DNA of 64,000 nt from Ariolimax columbianus (lineage: Eukaryota > Mollusca > Gastropoda > Stylommatophora > Arionidae), in assembly GCA_036924085.1 (NCBI GenBank), contig JAVGWX010000006.1, positions 38,746,445 through 38,810,444 of the forward strand. The letters run 5' to 3'. The notes beneath the pieces were generated by a model. That model had not been told where the DNA came from and searched no databases. It saw nothing but the letters and a program-made list of their open reading frames with translations. This document shows, one piece after another, positions 31,325 through 42,765 of the stretch. A program made the translations under genes and the position numbers. How positions within the stretch are numbered: the stretch's first letter is position 1; each line of letters opens with the position of its first letter.

Positions 31325-31579
31325 CAAAGGCAAAGGCCGTCGTCCATCGTAGATGATGATGGCATCATCTAAATTGCTAGCGATACTTTTTATCCTCACT
31401 CTCTCGTCTCGTACCGCCCGACCCCAGTGGCACGTCAAGGACAAGACGACTAGGGGGCGACTACGAGATGCAGGGGACTCCGCATCAAGCACCCGTGAAA
31501 AAGACGGCGGAGTCTGGAGTCGAACCCACACCATCTGATCACGAGGCCGACGTCTTAACCACTTCACCACGGAATCCCC
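31325..31579 (-). mobile_element. SINE-E, complete, with 13-bp target duplication
   Basis: ACTCCCAAATTGA (31312-31324) and ACTCCGAAATTGA (31580-31592) bracket 255 bp. On the minus strand it begins GGGGATTCCGTGGTGAAGTG with A box TGGTGAAGTGGTTAAGACG and B box GGGTTCGACTCC, a tRNA-derived head. Its 3' end (CTACGATGGACGACGG) resembles the 3' UTR of the zinc-finger LINE at 44560 and 52067. Second copy at 41397-41668. Confidence 0.95.
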
Positions 31580-31592
31580 ACTCCGAAATTGA

Positions 31593-32599
31593 ATTTGAGT
31601 ATATCTGCTGGAAACAATGCTTTCAGTAGGTACATAATTGTTAAAATTCAAGGAAAATTAGATTTTAGAGGTAAATTAAAGGTATTTTCAGAAAAAAATA
31701 CCGAAAATGTGGTATTTTGTTCAGAAAATAGCCAAATTTATATTCATATTTTTTTCAAGGTATTTCAAAAGCAAATATAGATAGCTTAATGAAATTTGGC
31801 ATATACGTAGAACACAATGTGAACACTTATGGGACTAAAAACGTTTCGATTAGAGTTCTATCACAATCTTTTCATTTCATGGTTCATTGCGCAATATGTA
31901 AATACTGTGATGTTGTAGCATGTGTCTGACACTTGAATCGTTGTTGCAGAAATGTATTTTTCCTTTCTCATTTTGCTTCTGTTGTACGTTAGGAATGATT
32001 GCATTTTCTTTCTTTTCACCTGTACTGTTTCAATTGTTGTAATATTGTATGTTTTTGTTTTTCATTATGTGTTGTTTTGCCTTGTCTTACCCATTAATGG
32101 CGTGAGGCGTTGTGTAGAGCCGTAGTTGTATGTCCAGGGCCAGGGACATCACTGAAGTAGTCGTTATCCCATGACGAATTAGAATATCCGCAACATTTCT
32201 TACCCACATCTTCGCACATCTGTACACTTACTTCCATAATCATAAATTATCAATTTTCTATTTCCCTTTATTAAATGATATCTTCTTTGGTTAGCTTGTT
32301 TGCTCCCGTTATTACAAATATAAGAGACTCTTTAGTTAAGTTAAATGGTAATGGTGTTTACCAGCCTCACGAGCATTTCGTTGTGTTTTTGTTTTTTTGT
32401 TTTGTTTTTTGAGGTCTGTCACTACGCTTCCAGTCTTTGTTGTATTATTTTGGTTAAATGTCATCACCATACCTGTGGTATTATAGTGATGGGTTGTCAA
32501 TGAGGTGATCTAGTAGTTGTAAAACTTGTACTGTTACTAAATGACCGTTACTCTGTAGGGATTGTGCCACTGCTGACCCCAATGTCGTCTCTAACGGTC
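31593..32599. other. Unassigned 1-kb stretch
   Basis: AT-rich, no motif or repeat recognised. The block CACAATCTTTTCATTTCAT at 31862 repeats one near 31103. Confidence 0.45.
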
Positions 32600-33010
32600 T
32601 CTATCCTGGGCTGCTATAGAGGTCCAATTATTAACAAGCTTCCCTTTTAACGTATTGTGGATGCTACAGTGGACTGTAAGGGGTTCGTACCAACGCATTG
32701 GAGGTCTACACCGCGGTCTTTTCCTCTATCGAAGCTACCAGACTGATGTTGCCGTGTTCCAACATACATCCTCTCTTTTCTGAGTATTTGGCTCGCCCAC
32801 GAATGTTTTGTCTTCTTTGCGTGAGCCACTACATCGCTCTCGAATAATAGGTCGGAATTGTGGAGGTTATGAATGCGCTGGTTGCGGATAGAGAAATCGA
32901 TCATTCGTCTCTCAAAAGAGGCCTGTCACTCGCAGTTTGTTCTCAATTGCTTTTGTAAGCGTTCATGTTTCAACATCATAGTACATTGCAAGGAGCACTG
33001 TGGAGATAAA
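32600..33010 (-). mobile_element. LINE C-terminal fragment, family 4
   Basis: Minus strand reads ETWTLTKAIENKLRVTQASF, ERRMIDFSIRNQRIHNLHNS, then HSWASQILRKERMYVG … TNPLQSTVASTIR. This is the LINE tail domain (E-T-W-T, R-x-x-x-R). It provides the empty target site for the SINE-B at 20294-20658. Confidence 0.85.
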
Positions 33011-33288
33011 GAGAGAAGAGCGTAGAACTTGACTATATCACATAATTATTGTGTGAATGTCTTGGCAGAAAGAGGTATTGCTTGACGTTATAATGTCTTT
33101 GTAATACTGCAGACCTTCACAAACAGGTTGGCTTTACTTCTTATTTCTTTTGACTTGACCGGAATGATAAGGTCACCACTCCAGCTGAACCCTACATGAA
33201 GACTGTGTCATTGGGTGTAGGGTTGGAGCATATGATGTAACGATGTGTTTTGTAAATAATATTGTAATTTTTTAAGAGAAAAAAGGTG
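33011..33288. other. Unassigned spacer
   Basis: Possibly more decayed LINE sequence; not demonstrable. Confidence 0.3.
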
Positions 33289-33545
33289 AAAGAAGACTAA
33301 CGTTTGGTCATGCAAAAAATATTGATCAGACATGTTAGTCAGGTTCAGAAACAAAAAACATACCGGACAAGACCCCCAACTTGACTTCCTCGTAGCCCTT
33401 CCTCGAAACAAGCTGTTTTCATAGCAGTCTAACATGGTGAGGGATCTACGTGATCCCCGTAGTAGTGAGCGATGCGCAGATGATTCTAAGCATTGCACAA
33501 TCGCCTGGATGACTCATCTTCATCAGCACGCTCGGGGCATCATAG
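33289..33545 (-). mobile_element. Repeat H, second copy
   Basis: Aligns with 28113-28525 (GAAGACTA.CGT.TGGTCA.GCAAAA at the left, CATCTTCATCAGCACGCTC at the right) but carries only one copy of the 37-bp segment amplified there. Confidence 0.85.
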
Positions 33546-33665
33546 GTAAATTTGAACATCATAGGTAGATTTGAGCATCATAGGTAGATTTGAGCATCAT
33601 AAGTAGATTTGAGCATCATAGGTAGGGTAGATTTGAGCATCATAAGTAGATTTGAGCATCATGAG
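33546..33665. repeat. 19-bp minisatellite, about 6 units
   Basis: Unit GAGCATCATAGGTAGATTT with small changes. Confidence 0.93.
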
Positions 33666-33832
33666 ATTAAACTTCGAACCCGATCATCTTTTAAGTATGA
33701 AGCAAGCTCTCTAACCACTCAGCCATTCGGCGGCTCATTTTTCGAATAATCCAAACTTAATATATTTGTAAGAAGCGTTTCCTGAAAATGAAGTAATGCG
33801 AGTACATTTCTCCAATTTCGGTAATAGTTTAT

Positions 33833-34132
<300 letters not shown>

Positions 34133-34944
34133 AGTTTAAAAGCACATCCATGACCGACGTATTTAAACTCAGCCCAGTGGGGACATACCAACAAGATGGA
34201 CACATTCGCAACCAAAAATAACTTCATATATTTCTTTAATGTTAAATTCACATTTTTACATCAACATTTGTAAACATTCTCTTTATAGTTTGAAAGTTAT
34301 GTTAAAGTTATTTTGAATTTTAGCCGTTCAAATGCTACGTACACGTATGACCCGTTTTACGACTGGGTTAAGTTCCTGCAAAAAACAGACGGTCGTAAAA
34401 TGAATAGCCGTAAAACAATTTCAAATTATAATGTCATCAAATGAGATATATTCATAAATGCCCAAATATGCTCCCCAGTTTTATTTATGAGTGTTCTTTA
34501 TAATTAATTTAGTATTTTAAACATGTAGTTGCCATTTTCTACGGGTATAAGCCACGTGCGTGCGTGCAAAAAAAAAACCCACTGTCTTGTGGGTCAGCAT
34601 TGAAACACAAAAAGACTACAGGAGTAAACCTCAAGGAAAATTGCATTTGGGAGAAGAGGGAGAGAGAGAAAGTATTCTAATTTGTACTATCAAAATTGTT
34701 AACACAATTGAGGAAATATTTGAATAACCATAAAAACACAACAGTAAAAAAAAAAAACGTTGGCTGTAGTGAATGATGAAAAGATAGTCTTGAACAGCAT
34801 TATTAGGAAAAAATTAAGTGTGTATGATCAAAGTCACAAGAGAAATCACAGGCAGAGTTTTGCCATTTTTGTAACTATAAACTGTCAGTATATAGTTGTT
34901 TAAATAGGTTTCACATCAAGATTTGGAATGCTGATTTAAAATAC
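34133..34944. other. AT-rich unassigned sequence
   Basis: No feature recognised. Confidence 0.5.
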
Positions 34945-35120
34945 ATGATTTCATGTTGTTCTGTGACGATTTTCACTTGTCTAAATTTGACACAGATATA
35001 TCAATTTTTTAATAAAGATACAATAATTGTAAATATGATATCATGTTGTTCGGGGATAATTTTCCCCTGTCCAAATGTGACACAGATATCTATTTTTTAA
35101 TAAAGATACAATAATTATAA
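34945..35120. repeat. 88-bp imperfect direct duplication
   Basis: Two adjacent copies share TCATGTTGTTC, TTTTC.C.TGTC.AAAT.TGACACAGATAT and the block TTTTTTAATAAAGATACAAT. About 85% identical by eye. Confidence 0.85.
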
Positions 35121-35414
35121 AAATGGTACTCCTCGCTAGGTGACACCTGCCTCCTAAGGCAGTTTATGGCGTCCATATCCATCCTCTATTATCTTTTGCA
35201 GGGCTTGTTGGACTTCAAACGTACAGACCATGTCTATTTTTATTTTGGTAGCAAAATAGCAGGGCTCAGATGCGCTTTATGCAAAACTGGAAAGGTATAT
35301 TTTCTTAGGATAACAGAAGTATTAATAGACAGGTACCTTGTTGTTACCTTGTCCCCAGACTATGACTATTTATATATACTGGGTAAATCATTGTATGCAT
35401 AGCATTAGATCAAC
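35121..35414. other. Unassigned; 78-codon open frame
   Basis: Plus-strand 35166-35402 begins MASISILYYLLQGLLDF. No motif recognised. It lies immediately before a decayed LINE endonuclease, so it may be mutated LINE sequence; coding status unsupported. Confidence 0.3.
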
Positions 35415-36017
35415 GCTTCATGACCAAGTTGGCTGGGTCATTACATCATTGGGAACATAAATGAAAACGGACAACGGCTCTTCAAATTTTGCTCTCTAAA
35501 TGATATGGGTGTGACAAACATATTCTTTGATGTCAAGCATTGTTGTAAAGTCCTATTTCATCATCCTAGATCGGGACATTGACATCAGATCGACTTCACA
35601 CTTTCACACAGACAACATCTCAATGAACTACGGATTACACCCGCATTCGACAGTGTAGACTGCAAAATAGATCGGTCACTGCTTTTCAGCAGAGTCAACC
35701 AAAAAGAACAAAAACCACATTCTGAGCGGACCACCAAACCCAAGGATCAATAAATAATGTCAAAATACCAGAGAAGACAGATTTGTGAACGAAATTAACG
35801 TATTTTTATTCAAAGACGAAGGAAATAATTCCATAGATTAAATATGGAATATCCTTAGAACAAACATATATGACATTGGGGCCTTATACTTTGACACAAA
35901 AATGACTTTTCGAAAAGACTGGGTCGAAGCACATGCAACAAAGTCCATCATATTTCTCCAGAGAGAAAAAAATCGCTTCTAAATTGCAGAAGTAAACCTT
36001 TATGCATTACTAAAGAA
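35415..36017 (+). mobile_element. LINE endonuclease C terminus and linker, decayed
   Basis: Pieces across frames: NENGQRLL and FCSLNDMGVTNTFF, SGHWHQIDFTL, then SVDCKIDRSLLFSRVNQKE and GALYFDTKMTFRKDWVEAHA. These match the end of an APE-type endonuclease (…QIDF/H…) and the following linker. Highly frameshifted. Confidence 0.75.
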
Positions 36018-36385
36018 GACTTTTAAACGTCATGTACAAAGATCGAGTTACAAATGAGGAAATTCTGGATAGAATTACAACAGCAATAGGGCATTTCGAA
36101 GACCTCTTGGCAACTGTCAAAAGAAGGAAACTCGCTTGGTACGGTCACATATCGAGATCAAATGGTCTTGCAAATACAATCCTCCACTGAAAGGTGCATG
36201 GCAGACGACGAAGAGGCCGTCCCAAATAGAGATGGGAGGACAACATAAAATAATGGACCAATCTCCGACCAGAAGTGTCACAGGCAGCGGCATCTGACAG
36301 AGAAGGGTGGCGTAGAGTTGTGAGGATGTCTTTATGTGTGCCTCAACGACCTCACCGATGACGGGATGATCTGACCTGACCTGAC
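36018..36385 (+). mobile_element. LINE C-terminal fragment inserted in another LINE (same family as 60957-62705)
   Basis: Reads across frames RLLNVMYKDRVTNEEI…, AIGHFEDLLATVKRRKLAWY, GHISRSNGLANTIL, GRRRRGRPK and AAASDREGWR. The end is (TGACC)n at 36367-36385. The family's other copy ends in the same pentamer repeat. The host LINE resumes at about 36400. Confidence 0.9.
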
Positions 36386-37095
36386 CTGAAAGGCCCCCTC
36401 CAAAACACAAAAACTGTAATGCATCGGGAAACAAGTCTATGCACAAATAAACTCTAGCCTTTGCTCCGCAATTCAAGAAGTAACAGACATATGAAGTGCA
36501 AAGGAAATTAATGGGAGGGATGGGGGAGGGGGAGTAGTCTTAGGACCGACCATTACAAACGTTACCATAATCAGACAATCGATAGTGAACGAACTGATAA
36601 GAAAAAACAGTTGAAAAGGTGGGTGGAGTACTATTCTTTTAATATTTATTCAAGGTCTAGCACTAGGTCTCTGGCCGTGACACTGACAGCCGGCCTTTGG
36701 CCGTTGACCACTACAGCTCACGTAAATATACTATTAAAATCTATACTCTGTGGATAAATCTGCCCTAGAACAGATCATACCGAAACATCCAGTAATTACA
36801 TATATAAACAATGAGCCCACAGTGATGAAGATCTCCGAAAACATAGGCAGACTCGCTGGCGGTATAAGCCACTAGAACAAAACAATATACTTGCAGAGAT
36901 TATCAGGGAAAACAAAGAAGTTATCTTGCTTTGACAACATGGCCTCCTTATACGCTGCTGGAGAGAGCGAGTTAAACCCATCAGGACGAGCGAGATGCAA
37001 GAACAGTGACGCTAAACAAAAACGTATTGGGCAAAGAAGACAGCAACAACTATAGAGGCATCCTAAAATGGCTAGAGATACTAGCATGTAGCGTT
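36386..37095 (+). mobile_element. LINE linker and RT N terminus, decayed
   Basis: GKQVYAQINSSLCSAIQEV (linker), then NNILAEIIRENKEVILL and VLGKEDSNNYRGILKWLEIL match the N-terminal RT motifs (…IPAE… and …NNYRGI…). Stops throughout. Continues the element begun at 35415. Confidence 0.78.
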
Positions 37096-37874
37096 TTCCG
37101 TGTCTCAAATATTGGTTCAGAAAACTGTCAAAATTTATGGCCATTTTCTACAATTATATCACGAAATGTAGTATAATTTGGCATATTTTTATTGTTCCCT
37201 TGTAATACCATTAGAGCCAAATGTCACTGGTCACACACTGTTTATAAAATTAATAAAAAGGATTGTGCAATCTTGTATAATGATTGGCTATTTTAGGTTA
37301 TTGCACTTTTCTAAATAAATGAAATCAAGGAAAGTAACTACAATATCGCTAAGGACCAAATGTATCCTGAAGAGGACGCTATACTTGCAACGTATAATGT
37401 AAGAAACTTGGACAATAGGAAAGTACACCAATAATAAAACATCACTCTCAAAGAACAACAAAAGAAGAAGACAATATTTTGCGGTGCCATAATTACAAAT
37501 GTGACTACGAACAACCGGGCAAATCTTGCACACGCAAAGCAGATTAGAACTTAAAAAACACATCTAAGGTGGGAATACGATGATGGTCACGTAGGCAATA
37601 GATTTATCGATAGCCGCTGTTGGTTAGACAGCTCTACAACTCATGTGTATTGCAGACATCGCCACTCACACAGACCAGAAACACGTTCAGTGTGAAGATA
37701 TCTTAAAGGAAAGGTTTTTAAGAAAGAAAAAAAAGCTTTAGAAACATCACATACTATATAATGAATTCAAGAGTTGATAACTCGTATTCTGCAAGAAAAT
37801 AACAAAAGGAGAGGGAGAAAGATGATGGGGAGAAGGAGGAAAGGAGAAGAGGTGGAAGGATTCCTAAGAATTTT
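37096..37874. other. Unassigned AT-rich stretch
   Basis: No feature recognised; a purine-rich run precedes 37870. Confidence 0.5.
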
Positions 37875-38150
37875 TTGTATTTTATTAATTTTTGTATTTT
37901 ATGTGTTTGCCTTACTAGTTTCTACTGGTGGAGGCACGCATATTCCACCCCAGACTGCAGTCAATGGGCGATATTAAGACGCATAAACCAGTTCTTGGAT
38001 GTATGTGTGCGTCTGTGCATTAGGTTTGTGCGCTCTCAGAAGCCAGCCCAACCAAAGTGCAATGGATAGGTCTCACCCTGAGGGCGCGTGTGAAAGTTGT
38101 GCAATAGTGGGATTGTAGGACATAATCACATGTTCGAATCCCCGGTATGA
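37875..38150 (-). mobile_element. SINE-K copy
   Basis: Aligns with 17495-17800 and, inverted, with 56688-56993: CTACTGGTGGAGGCACGC, CAGTCAATGGGCGATAT, GCGCTCTCAGAAGCCAGCCC, CCCAACCAAAGTGCAATGG. A B-box-like GTTCGAATCCCC lies at 38133 toward its right end. Confidence 0.87.
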
Positions 38151-38759
38151 CATATGTTGTTTTTCTGTTGGTAGTGAAATTAACAAACATAGCTAGCACA
38201 CAACTTGGCGACAGCAGTGACGAAGCGGTCTGTAGTCCTCGGCCTTCAAAACCCCTCGACTACCCCAGCAATTGGGAAAATGTCGTTTGACAGACAGGTT
38301 TTAGTCTACATTTAGTTACCCGCATTGTTGACTTAACAGTGGTGTGTTCAAACATGTTCAAACCAAGTCTGCTCCGGATTTCCAAGAATTAGTCATTTCC
38401 AAGAGTTAGTCCTTTCCAAGTATCAAACTTTTAGTTGTATATTAGGCTGACTTCATACATCCACTGTTATATGTGGGTTCAACGCAGTGTGCACAAGACG
38501 TGTTTTCGTTCTATAATCTTTAAGCAACCATTATGTTTGCGTAGGTGGGAGTGTCTGCATATCTTAATCCAGCGCTTCCTAAACTTTTTGGTGTGACAGA
38601 CTTGTAGAGATGTAACCATTGTAGAGGAGACACATGTCCAATTGATTGGTTATTGATCTTTTTCGATCATCTTCAATTTGTATCAATTTTGTAATGCAAT
38701 AGATCGACAATTAACCGTCAACCGTCACAGCACAGTTTCCATACCGGCAGCAAAACCCT
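38151..38759. other. Unassigned sequence
   Basis: No feature recognised. Confidence 0.45.
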
Positions 38760-39142
38760 CAAGCAGTAACACGAGTTTATGTACCTGAGAAGTGTCTTCA
38801 TTGACAACGATAGGCTGGACATAGAGATTGAAAATAGAATCCAAAATGCAAACAAGGTGCACTACGAACTAGCACAGATACTGAATCATCCAAGTGTTAC
38901 TATGTTCGCTAAACAGACGCTGGTAAACATGCTGATCATCCTTGCGTTATGATATCAGTGTCAAACTTGAGCGCTTTTAGATAGACACAAACTTAAAATC
39001 AAGACCTGGGAGATGCGATGTGTACGATGTGCAGCAGGAAAGACCATTCGCCACAAAATTCACAAAAACACTTTAAGGAATATGGCGGGGAATACATCGG
39101 TTAATTGCTATATTGAAGCACATTAATCAAAGTGGTTTATAC
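38760..39142 (+). mobile_element. LINE C-terminal fragment, left half (split by insertion)
   Basis: Reads YLRSVFIDNDRLDIEIENRI, then ELAQILNHPSVTMFAKQTL … MRCVRCAAGKTIRHKIHK … NCYIEAH. The frame IEAH-SKWF resumes at 39711 as KWFRHLTRMQYDQPG, so removing 39143-39710 plus one target copy restores the order of the tail domain. Confidence 0.9.
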
Positions 39143-39710
39143 CCAAAAGAGTAGTGGTAAAGTGGGTTCCATCCCACTAACATTCAAGGCAACGAGGAGG
39201 CAGACAGACTGGCAAAAAAAGGTGAAAAGCTACCACACCCAAATTCTAGTGGGGCCTACGAAGAGTCCAAAAGATTTATTAGGGCCAGATACATAACAAA
39301 ATGGGAAACAGAACATACTGGCTACACAAAAAATGATGTCTATTACCAGTTGAACAGAAGAGAGCAGGTCGTGGTCTTGGGACTCCACACAGGCCACAAC
39401 AGCCTGAGGTACCATCTATTCAATAAACTGAAGATAGGTGCTACTGACGAATGCACCTGTGGTACAGGGAAAATGATCCTTGAACATCTGCTGCAAAGTT
39501 GTCCGACATACGAGGATCAGAGAAAGCACATGTGGCCATCACCAGTGCCAACACTAGACAAGCTCTATGGCAGTGTCGACAGCCTCACGATGACTGCTGC
39601 TTTTTCCAACAAATTCAAGTTGACGTCTGACAGCGTACGAAGAAGAAGAAGAAGAAGAAGAAGAAGAAGAAGAAGAAGAAGAAGAAGAAGAAGAAGAAGA
39701 AGAAGAAAAT
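39143..39710 (+). mobile_element. RNase H-bearing LINE, 5'-truncated, with 14-bp target duplication
   Basis: AAAGTGGTTTATAC (39129-39142) and AAAGTGGTTTAGAC (39711-39724) flank the insert. It encodes VKWVPSHINIQGNEEADRLA (end of an RNase H domain, catalytic-type aspartate in EADRLA). A Cys/His tail follows: GLHTGHNSLRYHLFNKLKIG, ECTCGTGKMILEHLLQSCPT, and DSLTMTAAFSNKFKLTSDSV. It ends in a 75-bp GAA tail. RNase H after RT is typical of the I superclade of non-LTR elements. Confidence 0.95.
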
Positions 39711-39945
39711 AAAGTGGTTTAGACATTTGACAAGGATGCAGTATGATCAACCTGGAACTAGGCTATACTACATGAACGTTTCAAGGCCATGAGCAAGAGG
39801 TCGACCCAGGCGGTGATGGATATATTGGATCAAAAAAACACTTCAAAAGTTCAACATGTCTGGAGAGCAAGCCTCCTACCTAGCGCAATCCAGAAGACCA
39901 GACACACTTAATCTCTGCCACGCCGCACAGCAAGAGTAGTAAAGA
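39711..39945 (+). mobile_element. LINE C-terminal fragment, right half
   Basis: KWFRHLTRMQYDQPGTRLYY … RGRPRRRWIYWIKKTLQKF … SYLAQSRRPDTL. The second half of the LINE tail domain interrupted by 39143-39710. Confidence 0.9.
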
Positions 39946-39994
39946 CTAAAGACGGAACAGGTTAGCCATTTCTTTTACGGTTTTACCATTTACT

Positions 39995-40342
39995 TAAAAT
40001 ACTTGGAATCCTGGTATTCAAACAGGCATGTCAGTGTCTGTTGCCAGGTAGCCGAATGCTTCAGCTATATGTAGTAGATATTTGACAACTTCCTGCGGCT
40101 TACTAGACCTGGGAAAAGATACACATAATTTTTGTAAATTTGTAAGTATAATTTTTGTCCGTGCAGCGTACTGTTAAGCCTATTCTTTTCGATTTCTAAC
40201 TGCTAAGGGATTTTTAACGTGCTCGACACTGAACACGGGAGTCCGATCTCACTACCCAGATATCAGGGGAATTTTTACAAGATAATCCACGTGTAAAAAT
40301 CACGGTCTCCACCTTACCTCGAGACCACTGAGCCCCATATAA
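39995..40342 (-). mobile_element. SINE-A, complete (tail type 2), 12-bp target duplication
   Basis: TTACCATTTACT at 39983-39994 and 40343-40354 bounds 348 bp. The 5' head is at the right (GGGGCTCAGTGGTCTCGAGG, a tRNA-like A box region) and the 3' end at the left (…CCTGTTTGAATACCAGGATT on the minus strand). It defines the extent of the tail-2 subfamily. Confidence 0.95.
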
Positions 40343-40354
40343 TTACCATTTACT

Positions 40355-40740
40355 GTCTAAAAACATTTAAATAGTTGGTTTTTTTTTTTAATTTGATGAA
40401 GTTCAATCAACGAGAATATGAAATAAATTTTGAAACGCTAAAGAAAAATATAAAGTTACATTTATAAGCACTGGATATTTATTTAGTTGCATAAGAAATT
40501 TAACTAACAAATGCAAAATAAAATCATGCATTAACATTTTACAGGACTCGTAATTTGAATTTCGATAATTTATACATTGAACGAGTGTTATCCATTTTAA
40601 AATTAAAAATACGAGTATAGCTGATATCGTGTATTGATCGAAGAACAAGCGTGGTTTTGTTAAAGACATTTGAAGATAGAAGGAGCCAAGAAAGCGTCTA
40701 CATGTTTTGTTCAGTTTTTTTTTAACGCATTTTAAGAACC
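40355..40740. other. AT-rich spacer
   Basis: No features recognised. Confidence 0.4.
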
Positions 40741-40747
40741 GGTGACT

Positions 40748-40779
<32 letters not shown>
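40748..40779. repeat. Poly-G tract, 32 nt
   Basis: Uninterrupted guanines. A run this long may be partly an assembly or basecalling product. It would form G-quadruplexes. Confidence 0.97.
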
Positions 40780-41267
40780 CTCGTGAACCTGCACCCTCTA
40801 CCGATACTTTGGAAAGCATTGGCTTAAGGATCATAACTTCCTGGTTTGAAAGTAGGAATGAAGTGTTTATTTCTATGTCAAGCTAGCGGGGTAATACAAA
40901 TCCCGCTTTTAATTCTATAACAAACTGCAGAACGACACATTTCTTAATAATGATACGGTATGTCTATGTTAGTTGTTAAAAAGGTACAGCGCGAACAATG
41001 TGTTTTTCAGACATGGATAACGATCAATGTTATGCTTATTAGATATTGTCGACTGATACAAGTATTGGGGTCAGTTAAGTAACTGATACATTTCTGTGTT
41101 TATAAATTATCGAGCGATTAATTAATTTTAAATTTTTTAAATATGGATACATATCATGTATAGATAATTACCCTATTCAAATGTGAAAACAAGCTAGATA
41201 AATTGCCCTAAAGTAGTGAGAAGAGAAGATAGATAAATTGCTCCACTTTCGTGTAAAATTATGGTTG

Positions 41268-41326
41268 TATATAGACTATGTAGTCTTCTAAACCAGTATA
41301 AAGACGTTAAATTAGGTTAAGTAATA
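41268..41326 (+). mobile_element. Tail-only LINE/SINE-A insertion
   Basis: GGTTGTATATAGACTATGTA then TCTTCTAAACCAGTATAAAG and ACGTTAAATTAGGTTAAG match the LINE 3' end at 57360-57412 and the inverse of SINE-A tail type 1. The stretch ACTATGTAG is closer to the LINE (ATTATGTAG). Confidence 0.85.
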
Positions 41327-41396
41327 AATTGCTTTTAAGTAACATGAAATCTAAATGAATAAATTGTCTGTTTTAGTGTGAAATAAAAAGCAAAGT

Positions 41397-41668
41397 AAAG
41401 CCGCCGTCCATCGTAGACGATGATGGCATAATTTATTTTGCTATCGCTATTTTTGGTTAGGATTAACTGCACTACTTTTTATCCTCACTCTCTCGTCTCG
41501 TGCCGCCCGACTCCAATGGCAAGTCAAGGACAAGGCGACTAGGGACCGACTACGAGATGCAGGGGACTCCGCATCAAGCACCCGTGAAAAAGACGGCGGA
41601 GTTCGGAGTCGAACCCGCACCACCTGATCACGAGGCCGACGGTTTAACCTTTTCGCCACGGAATATCG
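41397..41668 (-). mobile_element. SINE-E copy
   Basis: Near-identical layout to 31325-31579, including GCATCAAGCACCCGTGAAAA and the B box GGGTTCGACTCC. Head end diverged (ATATTCCGTGGCGAAAAGG). Confidence 0.92.
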
Positions 41669-42244
41669 TTGGATAAATTAAATCAGTAAAATCTAGAAAG
41701 AGAAATTGCCTTAATTTTTTTCATGAAAACTAGACAAACTGCTTTAACAGTGTGAAATACAGATAGATAAATTGCCCTGTATCATTCAATCTATTTAGAA
41801 AATTACTTAAATTTAGTGTGAAATCTAGATTGATAAACTGGCATTTGGTAGTGTGAAATCTAGACGTGTAAATTGCCTTGCTTAGTGTGAAATATAGTAA
41901 GATAAAAAGTCTTGTATCAGTGTGAAATAGTTGGATAAAAAGTCTTGTTTCAGTGTGAAATACAGTTGGATAAAATGTATTGTTTTAATGTGAAATACAG
42001 TTGGATAAAAAGTCTTGTTTTAGTGTGAAATATAGTTAGATAAAAAGTCTTGTTTTAGTGTGAAATAGTTGGATAAAAATTCTTGTTTTAGTGCGAAATA
42101 TAGTTGGATAAAAAGTCTTGTTTCAGTGTGAAATTTAGTTGTATAGTCTTACTTTATTGTAAAATCTAAATCTAAATTGCATTATTGCAACATGAAACCT
42201 AGATGGATAAATTGCATTAATTTAGTGTGAAATCTTGATGTCGT

Positions 42245-42765
42245 TCCCTGGTAAACAGATTAGAACCACTGTTTCTTTCCCTGCATGTCGTAACAGGCAT
42301 CTAAAGCAGGTTTTGTATGGGGCTAGCTACCGGGCTGTGAAGAACCCGTAACTATAAAACCGCAAGACAATTTACTGTAATCCGGCTTTCCTAAAAGCTG
42401 ATACTTCTTCTTCTCACCTGTGTCTTGATTGTTTTTCAGCGTCAGGTTATGAAGAGGTTTCTTGATACGGGGAACTTTACTGCTTCTGTTATTTCTGCTA
42501 TCCATCGTTTGCCTGGTGCGCCCGTTGCATCTGTATAGCATTGCTTTCTGAGGGATACTATTTGGTGTTTGTCGCGTCACGTGGCCGAACCATTTGGTTT
42601 TCTGCCTCTTGATGAGGTATGGCACTGGTGTTGTACTTACTTGTTTCCTTATATCTTAGTTTCCTATTATATAACCTGGTTGTCTATTATTCTTTATTAT
42701 TATTAAAGCTGGTTATGGAAGTCAAATGCGACGGTGGGCTTAAACTCCAACGGATGGAGTGATTG
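42245..42765 (-). mobile_element. LINE C-terminal fragment, family 3
   Basis: Minus strand reads MPYLIKRQKTKWFGHVTRQT then PNSIPQKAMLYRCNG, as in 27088-27387. The 57-bp 3' segment is single copy (about 42430-42475). Confidence 0.88.

Larger units (their letters stand above)
41180..42245. repeat. Degenerate ~37-bp tandem repeat, left part
   Basis: The unit is approximately TTTTAGTGTGAAATATAGTT plus GGATAAAAAGTCTTG. It is clearest at 41900-42130 and more diverged (GAAATCTAGATGAATAAATT, GCC…) outside. Resumes at 42820-43200. Interrupted by a LINE/SINE tail, a SINE-E and a LINE. Confidence 0.85.

Noticed and set aside
39350..39712. Protein with an arginine-rich C terminus
   Set aside because: The arginines come from translating the GAA tail in the AGA register (AGAAGAAGA) after a LINE Cys/His tail.
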